Below, one piece after another: positions 8,901-17,758 of a stretch of 19,852 nucleotides of DNA. Position 1 is the stretch's first letter; each line of letters begins with the position of its first letter. The notes below the pieces were generated by a model that made no database searches, was not told the origin of the DNA, and saw nothing but the letters and a program-made list of their open reading frames with translations. This DNA comes from Smittium culicis. Its lineage: Eukaryota > Kickxellomycota > Harpellomycetes > Harpellales > Legeriomycetaceae. The position numbers and the translations under genes were made by a program. The stretch is taken from contig LSSN01000400.1 in the NCBI GenBank assembly GCA_001970855.1, positions 1-19,852 of the forward strand, written 5' to 3'.

Positions 8901-10757
8901 GATGAGGTTTCAAAATCTGGAAGAATCAAGTTGAGAAATTTCGTTGACTACGTGAAAGCAGGATCCATTTCTGGAATGCTTATTTACTTGGTGTCTTTGG
9001 TTTTAACTAACACTTTTAGCGTTGTTGCTAATGTTTGGCTTCAATATTGGTCAAATCAAAATGTCAAGCCTGGTGATAGTCGCTCAGCCACTTATTATAT
9101 TCTAATTTATGGTCTTTTTGGTTTGCTTCAAGCCATTTTCTTGTCGACGCAGAACTTTACTATTTGGGTATTCATTGCTATTAGAGCCGCAAAGAAAACG
9201 CATTCACTACTTTTAAAAGCTGTAATGCGCTCTCCAATGTCCTTCTTTGACACCACACCTCTCGGAAGAATTTTAAATCGCTTTAGTAAGGACCAAGAAA
9301 CAATTGATCATCAAATTCCTCGTAGTTTTGACTCTTGGGCTTCCAGTATGATGAGTGTTTTGGCTACTTTAATCGTTATTGTTACTTCATTCCCTCTATT
9401 TTTGGTCGCTGCTGTTCCTATCATGATTGCCTATTACTTTGTTTATGATTATTATATTGTTTCTAGCCGTGAACTCAAACGCCTGGAATCTACCACCAGA
9501 TCACCAATTTACTCAATGTTCCAAGAATGCCTAAGCGGAGTTTCTACCATCCGTGCTTATGGCCATGTGAATCGATTCAAAAGACTAAATAACAAGTTAC
9601 TCACCATAAATACAAGGGCTCAATTCCCTTACATTTCACTTAATAGATGGATTTCTATTAGATTGGAATCGATTGGTGCCTTGATTATCTTTTTCGCTTC
9701 GTTATTTGCTGTAATCACTGCTCTTATTAATCATAATAAAGGAAATTCATCGATCAGCGCCGCAAGAGTCGGCTTAGCTGTTTCTTATAGTTTGTCAGTA
9801 ACCCAAAACTTGAGTTGGGGAATAAGACAAACTGCAGAACTAGAAAACAGCATTGTTTCAGTAGAGAGGAACAAGGAATATTGTGAATTGCCACCTGAAG
9901 CTCCTGAAATCATACCAGATAATAGACCTCCAACTGAATGGCCCACTCGTGGCGAAATTGTTCTTTCTAACTACTCGACTAGATACAGAGAAGGTCTCGA
10001 TCTGATTTTAAGGAATATTAACCTGACCATCCCAGCAGGTTCGAAAGTTGGCGTTGTTGGACGTACTGGTGCTGGAAAATCCTCATTGTCACTGGCTCTT
10101 TTCAGAATAATAGAATCTGCGGGAGGAAAAATTCTAATAGACGGAATCGACATTAGCACAATCGGCCTCAAAGACTTGAGATCAAAGATCGTAATTATTC
10201 CGCAAGACCCTGTTCTTTTTTCTGAAACTTTAAGAGCAAATCTTGACCCCTTCAACGAATTTTCAGACGTTGAAATATGGAGTGCCTTGGAGAAATCTAA
10301 ACTCAAATCATGGGTTATACAGCAAGATACGCAAACTGGAACTGATGCAACAGGCTCGTCTGAGACTTCAGCCGTTCCTACTCCTACTACTACTTCTGGC
10401 TCGCTTGGACTGAATGTAATGATTCAACAAGGTGGTGCTAACATGTCTCTCGGTCAAAGACAATTAGTATGCCTTGCTCGCGCCCTATTACGCCGCTCTA
10501 AAATTTTGATTTTAGATGAAGCCACCGCCGCGATCGATGTGGAGACTGATAGGTTTATTCAAGATGTAATAAGAACTGAATTCGCAACATGTACAGTCAT
10601 CACAATCGCGCATAGATTGAACACGATTATTGACAGTGACTATATTTTGGTATTAGAAAAGGGTGAAGCTGCAGAGTTTGACAACCCTCAAGCTTTACTA
10701 AGAAATCCTGATTCGCTATTTACTAACCTTGTCAATAACGCAAACGATAACAGCTAA
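5979..10757 (+). CDS. Full-length ABCC/MRP transporter, Ycf1-like
   Basis: 1592 aa, one exon, TAA stop, close to the family's usual length of about 1500. Domain order is TMD0 (five hydrophobic segments, about 20-190), lasso linker, TMD1 (about 266-600), NBD1 (about 612-860), linker, TMD2 (about 988-1290) and NBD2 (about 1326-1592). NBD1 has Walker A GIVGSGKS (689-696), signature LSGGQ (779-783), Walker B VYLLDD (799-804) and H838. As is usual in ABCC, Asp804 replaces the catalytic Glu, so this site should hydrolyse ATP poorly. NBD2 is canonical: GRTGAGKS (1361-1368), SLGQ (1490-1493), ILILDE with E1514, and H1545. Ycf1/MRP proteins export glutathione conjugates, metal-glutathione complexes and bile-acid-like anions, in fungi into the vacuole; the substrate here is inferred. 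The linker holds RRAS (920-923), a PKA-type site in the place of the phosphorylated R region of Ycf1. Two low-complexity insertions are unusual: a Lys/Glu-rich one at 630-668 and a Thr/Ser-rich one at about 1450-1475. The start is the only ATG near the TMD0 onset. Confidence 0.95.
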   Translation: MSDFCFDGNGFSSLSTGYSTYLSVCFLRIVLTQIINLIFIAISAYRLKTLFSHTKIPRSISINIFYYLKLAVITATFALKIAQLSLSTKLSTPSQVNAATVSDIISLVVIVISFLLTHYEHTRYSVQSHVLLAYYPVISGFTAFWIWTLSQTAISYAKTYFSLVCVELAFLLLGWAFTLVPNKKAIEYIADIRNRAQGECPEIEANIYSRIYFLWMSDLLKTGRKRILAIKDVWPLPDYLDVENTTETFEKEWDVEIARYPNSPNLWRVMYRSFGTPLLISMFLKLIQDILNFTQTLLFSQLLGFIAIYTSQTDNSISITKGFIISFAMLFNSLFQTMFLQQYFHLAFNTGIKAKTAITNVVFKKSMNLSNSARQKLSTGDIFNLMSVDANKISDVVSYINTIWSGPLQAIVCVILLYKTIGVSALTGVVVMVIGVPINIYMSKMMRDIQKRQMTIKDKRLRLIDEILSSIKSIKLYSWESAFIDKTTEVRNKGELKNLRSYGKIYGYQSFVTSIVAFLVSFLTFAIYSALDNKSRGPLNAQLVFVSLSLFNLLKFPLFILPMIASFVIEANVSCKRVIKLLVSEDLQSDAVDKQPFSREEGNLKIKAGAIENRDLMVSVTNGTFTWGFNANNSNDSKNDKKKLSKKEKKEMKEKKSQPSDENVYDEDTPSIKNINFNAYYGELIGIVGIVGSGKSSLVSALLGDMKKLSGDVMLRGRVAYVPQQPWIINSTLRENILFGQKYDKEFYERVIKNCELEKDIAMLEGGDMAEIGEKGINLSGGQKARLSLARAVYSRAHVYLLDDPLSAVDAHVGRNIMTNVIGPSGLLHNKCRILVTHAVQYLPLIDQVIVMDNGEICEKGHYNELINKVGGSLVRILGDEHFTKINENDSNEVSEQNVESLNSGLNSTQASLKENSLSRRASISTIGTGFDFSNFDSSTLDSQSMIESPDLIMPESNVGSQEKGASQAGQLIEDEVSKSGRIKLRNFVDYVKAGSISGMLIYLVSLVLTNTFSVVANVWLQYWSNQNVKPGDSRSATYYILIYGLFGLLQAIFLSTQNFTIWVFIAIRAAKKTHSLLLKAVMRSPMSFFDTTPLGRILNRFSKDQETIDHQIPRSFDSWASSMMSVLATLIVIVTSFPLFLVAAVPIMIAYYFVYDYYIVSSRELKRLESTTRSPIYSMFQECLSGVSTIRAYGHVNRFKRLNNKLLTINTRAQFPYISLNRWISIRLESIGALIIFFASLFAVITALINHNKGNSSISAARVGLAVSYSLSVTQNLSWGIRQTAELENSIVSVERNKEYCELPPEAPEIIPDNRPPTEWPTRGEIVLSNYSTRYREGLDLILRNINLTIPAGSKVGVVGRTGAGKSSLSLALFRIIESAGGKILIDGIDISTIGLKDLRSKIVIIPQDPVLFSETLRANLDPFNEFSDVEIWSALEKSKLKSWVIQQDTQTGTDATGSSETSAVPTPTTTSGSLGLNVMIQQGGANMSLGQRQLVCLARALLRRSKILILDEATAAIDVETDRFIQDVIRTEFATCTVITIAHRLNTIIDSDYILVLEKGEAAEFDNPQALLRNPDSLFTNLVNNANDNS

Positions 10758-10922
10758 TCGGTTCTATCTTTCTACTTTATTAATGATATAAAGTATGATT
10801 TCATTTTGCCTATCTTAATTTTTTGAAAATCGTTTACCTATAATATTTTCGCAACGGAGCATTATCTTTCTCTTTTATATATATATACATTTCACCTTTA
10901 AATATATTTCTTTTTATTTTCT

Positions 10923-11007
10923 AATAAACGATTATTACTTTTAGTTTGTTTTTTTTATTTAGCTCAATTTAACTCATTGATGATTTTATCGCGATATTAC
11001 GAATAAA
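10923..11007 (+). other. Candidate poly(A) signals after the ABC transporter
   Basis: AATAAA occurs at 10923-10928 and again at 11002-11007 on the plus strand, in a T-rich stretch beginning about 165 bp past the stop codon. Position and motif suggest the 3' end of the transcript; not proven. Confidence 0.4.
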
Positions 11008-11040
11008 ATAATTTTAGATGCTCCTTTTTATTTGAGTGAA

Positions 11041-11063
11041 ATACTGGGTATAATGCCCAGTAT
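11041..11063. repeat. Perfect 8-bp hairpin downstream of the transporter
   Basis: ATACTGGG (11041-11048) and CCCAGTAT (11056-11063) form a perfect stem with a 7-nt loop, followed by a short T-rich run. It looks like a bacterial terminator but the context is eukaryotic, so it is more likely part of a decayed element or an accidental foldback. Confidence 0.5.
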
Positions 11064-11340
11064 TTTTATTAGCTACATGATGAGATCAAAAATTCAATTA
11101 TGATGTAATATCACGTGCAAAAAACGCATACGAAGTTACCATCAAATTCGTGTCCCTTTATTTGCTATATCTTAAAACGCATTTTAAGGTACTCTCTGTC
11201 ATCTAAATGCATAAGAAATTTTTTATTTTTTAGTAATATGGGATATTATGATCGGTATTGAAAGCTTTGTAACAGCATAAATGCCGTTTGACAAACTCAG
11301 TTAGAATAGCAAATACTATTGAGCTAACATTATCGCGAGA
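11064..11340. other. AT-rich spacer, no gene seen
   Basis: No coding stretch or structured RNA recognised. It joins the transporter's 3' region to repeat copy C. Confidence 0.4.
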
Positions 11341-11521
11341 GGTAGACTGTTTTTGGTCTACAAAATATAGCCAACTGTATTCGACTATCACCCTTTAATT
11401 CCGAGGCCTTTATAGGGATTGGCTTATTGTATTATAACAGCAAATAATTAATTTGATTTTAAATCATAAACGAATCAATAAATTCGATTTTTTTAATGAA
11501 TGATGGACGGGAAAGGGTTAA
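11341..11521 (+). repeat. Dispersed ~180-bp repeat, copy C (plus orientation)
   Basis: Collinear with the reverse complement of 3187-3366 and with 3821-4000. Its left edge carries a small hairpin, GTAGAC (11342-11347) with GTCTAC (11356-11361), which is degenerate in copy A. The right edge holds GGACGGGAAAGGGTTAA. It has no ORF. Together with copies A and B it brackets the transporter gene. Confidence 0.7.
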
Positions 11522-13650
11522 GATATATCCCATTTAAAGGATAAAGGCACTTCATCAGTACATCAAAATGCAGTAATTAAAGATATTAAACTTAGATGGA
11601 AGATAACTTTATCAAGATACAGATTGATTTACCATAAGAATTTTTACTTCATAAAGCAATACTTATCCTTTTTCAAAAAAAAGAAAATTTTTAGATATAA
11701 TTTTACTATTGCATAAATCCCTGTTTTTTTTTTTTTTTCATTATTTATCTAAAAGAATGATATAGTATTGATGCTAACAATAAAAGATATATAGGTATAC
11801 TAGCAGTGGTCTATTTAATTTATGTAGCATATATATTGTCGTTGTGAGAGTTTTGAATTTATACAGATTTTCCAAAAGCAGGAATAGCGGTAACTTGGAT
11901 TTGAGTATTTATTTTATGTAAAAAGTATTATGGTATTTCATTTGCGTATAAGCTTTTTATTTGGGGAGATAAATGATATGTGCTAGTAATAGCTTTAAAT
12001 ATATGCTATTAGTACGCTTTTAGTAAATAATACAAGAGTATGCAGCGAGTTATAGATTTGAATAGTTGAGACAGAGTAAAAAAGCTGCATGAAAAGTTGG
12101 TTAAATGCTTATAGTTAGCAATCTGTTTCTATGAATCAAGGGGTATTCAACATGTAATTAAATTTTACAATATATCTAAATAGTTTACTACATAGTATAA
12201 ATAGAAGCATACGTCTGGGGGTGAGATATTGGCATACAAATTGCTTTAATTTAAATGCCTAGAAATTTGTTATTTTATAGCCATTGTATAATATTTTTGC
12301 CTCGAAAAGTTAAACTAATAGATCTTATCAATTGAATTTCGACCTTAGAAATTGTGCAGCAATATTTTTTTTTCATTCATGTTTCTATTCAAATTGAATA
12401 AGATGACAAAAGATATTGATACTATTGGATATCTGTATGGATTAAAAAATTGGAGCTTAGTTTGAAATTGATTAGTTTATTTCTTTGACCCTTTTTGGGG
12501 TCAACGCTCTTTGATTTAATTATAAATAATAATTGGATAACTATATTATAATTATTAGCTATTGGGCGTATTTATATCAATATCTAATGATATATTATTA
12601 TTATATATTAATTTATCAGATAGTTATTTGGTTGGGTAGTTTTAATAATTCAAAAAATGCCAACCGTTTCTGAAAGGGATAAGATAAAAAGGTACATTAT
12701 ATCAGAAATGTAAACTATTGGTTGGAAAAAGGAAATGTAACTGAGAAATAGCTCTGAAAATTCACGGCATAAGTTAGATAAGCTTGAAAATCAAGGCATT
12801 ATGACTAGTTGATAAGTACATTAGATAAAAGAAATGATAAAATCAGAGTAGCTAATAGTCTCGATTCAAAATAAATTTCAAGAATAAGGGTTAAACTTTA
12901 ATAAGGATGTAGTGTATGGCCATCAGCATTGCTGGCTAATATCATTGATAGCGATTTTTCTAGAAATTATGTCAAGAACTTTAATATTTGAATGTCGCAG
13001 GCGGTGATAACAGAGTGAGTATGGATGCAAAAAATGGATCAGAGGTTTATCTTTTAAAATAGCCTGTATGTGTATTGATTACTAACACAAAATGTGTTGA
13101 GAAATTCACACATTTGAGCGCTTATGACTATGGCTCTACTAAAATTGCATTTTTTAATAGCCTTTTATTGCGCTTTTCAATCTTTCGTTTAGCTTAATCT
13201 GGTTCGCTAGATAAAAAGCTTGGCTGTATAGTGTATATCCGCCAATAGATATATAGTCATATCTATTAATTGATATCAGCCAATAGAGAGCGTAATTTAG
13301 AAAAAGGGTCTAATAAATTTTTCTGTGCCTGAACAGACTAAGCCAAGAAAGAGATTGCCAATAACCAATTGGCTGTTCTGTTGGTGGAGAAACTGCGTTG
13401 GACTACTTTGGATTAATTGTTGACATCTATTGGCAAAGCTCAATCACATACTATAAAAAATTTTTATGCTGTAGCCGAATAAAATTGCAAGATTGTCGAA
13501 ATGAGCTGAGCTAGCGATAAGAGCAATATCTATAAGCCAATAATCAGAGATAAATTAAGGTAAATTTTTGCTTAATCTGCTTAATCAAGTGGCTGTAGTA
13601 ATGCCGATAAAAAAATAAATAAAGAGGAAAAATATGGGATAAAACAATAA
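11522..13650. other. Long AT-rich spacer before ATP2
   Basis: About 2.1 kb without an acceptable gene. There is a run of about 13 T near 11725-11738. A perfect hairpin, TTGACCC/GGGTCAA, lies at 12485-12504. A 9-bp inverted pair, AATAGATAT (13244-13252) and ATATCTATT (13259-13267), sits between two CCAATAG words. Translations around 12890-13030 and 13300-13620 look protein-like in places but are broken by stops at the rate expected by chance. No tRNA or other RNA gene was recognised. Confidence 0.5.
12485..12504. repeat. Perfect 7-bp hairpin
   Basis: TTGACCC (12485-12491) and GGGTCAA (12498-12504) pair perfectly around a 6-nt loop. It stands out as GC-rich in an AT-rich spacer. Function unknown. 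Confidence 0.45.
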
Positions 13651-13658
13651 ATCATAAA

Positions 13659-13689
13659 TATAAAAGAACCTTCTTGTTTGATATAAAAG
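13659..13689 (+). promoter_or_regulatory. Duplicated TATA box of ATP2
   Basis: TATAAAAG occurs at 13659-13666 and 13682-13689, each inside a similar block ATATAAAAGAA(A)CCTT, so a unit of about 23 bp seems duplicated. They lie 85 and 62 bp before the ATG, a suitable distance for a strong housekeeping promoter with a short leader. Inferred from position. Confidence 0.5.
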
Positions 13690-13743
13690 AAACCTTTATT
13701 TCTTATTGTTTTTTAGTTCGAATATTAACACTATTAAATAAGG

Positions 13744-15513
<1,770 letters not shown>

Positions 15514-17758
15514 TTTTAGTTAAACAGTATTAGCTATACAAATATATTGTTTTGTTTTTTAATAATTATAAAATAAAAATTCTTTCTATTTAATATCATA
15601 TATATATATTATTTCAATATCTTTCATGTATTTACATATTTGACTCGTTAATCTGTTCTATTAACTATGTTTTTTATTGCAATTAAAATATTATGTATAG
15701 CTTATACTATCTTTGTTACTGATAAAATATTCGAGTATGCATTCAAATAAATAACCATTAGTGAGAATGTTTACTGATTTCTTTTTATCTTGGCTTATTT
15801 GATTGCTCTTTTTCAATCCACATAAAGCTATTATAATTTTGAATTTAGATTATAGCTTTGTAATGTACCTTAATTTTTTCATTTTAGATAATAACACTGA
15901 TACTATTTAATAATCCTCATAAATACAACAAAGATGGAGATAATTTGAGATCATTATTATCTAATGTGATTTAAGATAAAAAGCTATCATTTTTTGGTAA
16001 AATATACTTTATGCAAAGATAATACTAATAATGATAACTATGATATTCATGGAACTGTATCTTTATTATTTTATTTTATTTTATTGGTATTTCATTCTTA
16101 CTAATCAGGTATTTAACTTGTATAAAATCACCTTTTTTTTAGTAGATATACACTTTTATATTTATCTGTAAAAATAATTGTTTTTATTTTCTCATTTCGG
16201 CTTATGGTTTGAGAATACCATGAATTGTGCATTGTGTATAAAACTAATTGTATCTATTATGGTTTTGTATATATCTCGTTAAGACAGCATAGACCAGCCT
16301 CAATATAATTTGACATTTTATATCAGAAAGGAATATACTGAGCATAGAAGCATTTATAGTTGTGTTTAGTACATTCATTATAGCCCGATATTTTATAATA
16401 GATTCAAAAGGGTCGAGGAGTAATCAAGTGTACTTATATATTTTATTATTATTTTATCGTTGAGTATATCCGATATAATTTTGTGATTTCTACTTATTCA
16501 CATTTAATTAGATTTAAATTCTGTTGAAAATTACAAGAGATATTGGTAAAAAAAAACATTTAAAAATTCTTAGTTTATCATCCTATCTCGAAAAATTATT
16601 TTGAAATGAGCTATTTTTACACTAATTGTTTTTAGGCTCAATTAGTTAGCGCACTTACACAGTTTGGTTTTTTTCTTATTTTTGTGTTTATATTCATGAA
16701 AATATAGAATGATCTACAAAAAAAAATTTTCAGAGTTATTAAACCAAAATTAAAATTAAAAATAGAGACTTTATTTGTCTAAAAGTGTATAAATGAAATG
16801 CGTATTTGCATAAAAGAATATCTTATTATCTATGCAATCCGTTTCCACTTAACTAACAGCTAAATAATATTCTGAATTCGTGTTTTTATATAAACGTTTT
16901 TTATAAAAACTTTTATTTTTAAATAATTTAAAGAAGCCGCAATGAGTTATATTATAATGGAAATTGCTATTTAGCTGATCTAATACCAGCAATATTTTTA
17001 TTGGCTTATTAGCAAGTTGATGAGTTATATAAAAATTAAAGCGTGATAAAAAACGATTTGGATTATTGCGTCAATAAAAAGAATACAGCTTACTATACTT
17101 ATATGGAGCATTTACGCATTTTTCAAAGGAATTTTTTTTTTTTTATAATTTTATTTATTTATTGTATTAAATATAAAAAATAAGATTTAATATAAGGTTA
17201 AAATTAGTGTTAAAAAAAGCTTTTTGCAAAGGTAATTTTTTTGCCAAAAATTTCACGGAAAAAAATACGTGCATACCAAATGAGGGCTTTGTTCATTGGA
17301 CCAAAAACACGCATTTTCGATTTAGTATAAAAAAAAAAAAAGTTAAAAGTTTACCTAAAATAAACATCATTTATTGGCCAAAATTGAAAGCTCACGAAAT
17401 AAAAGCAAAAAAAAAAAATTTTTTTTGAAAAAACTAGAGTTATATTTGTATTTGCTTAATTTTTCTGAAATATAGACTTTTTTATTACTCTTTTTATAAA
17501 ATAAAGAATAAATAATCAAATTAATACCTAAACCTATATTGAACTCTCTGCTGATTTAAATAGATATTTACCTTTTTACCATCTTCATCTAAGAATTTAA
17601 GAGCATTCAAATACAAAACATTACAAAAATATAATCAGAATTCTAAGCAAGCAAATCACATCGTGTCATTGAACATCGATCTTTAAGATATTTAAATTGG
17701 AAATTATAATTAATAGCGTAACATATACCCTTTTTCCTCGGGATTTAACTTTATAATA
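15514..17758. other. AT-rich spacer between ATP2 and the helicase gene
   Basis: A possible ATP2 poly(A) signal AATAAA lies at 15572-15577. The rest is very AT-rich with short tandem runs, (TA)n near 15599-15608 and an ATTTT-type repeat at about 16062-16085, and long homopolymers. A 73-codon open stretch at 17207-17428 begins at GTG, is Lys-rich and is driven by A runs; I do not accept it as a gene. No RNA gene, mobile element or regulatory site was recognised, and the helicase promoter is not obvious. Confidence 0.5.

Noticed and set aside
9971..10306. 111-codon minus-strand ORF inside the transporter
   Set aside because: It lies opposite the NBD2 coding sequence, whose motifs are clear; a shadow frame.
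11041..11075. Bacterial-style rho-independent terminator after the transporter
   Set aside because: The stem and T-rich tail fit, but introns, the mitochondrial presequence and TATA-type promoters show a eukaryotic context.
12890..13020. Short protein-like translations in two frames
   Set aside because: Fewer than 40 codons each, no ATG at a sensible place and no recognisable family.
13300..13620. Protein-like reading frame upstream of ATP2, broken by about eight stops, possibly a C-to-T mutated relic
   Set aside because: All its stops could be Gln or Arg codons changed by C-to-T, but that is true of any TAA or TGA, and about one stop per 13 codons is what this base composition gives by chance. 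No motif was recognised.
17207..17428. 73-codon ORF beginning at GTG
   Set aside because: Non-ATG start in a eukaryote and Lys-rich sequence driven by poly-A runs; no family resemblance.
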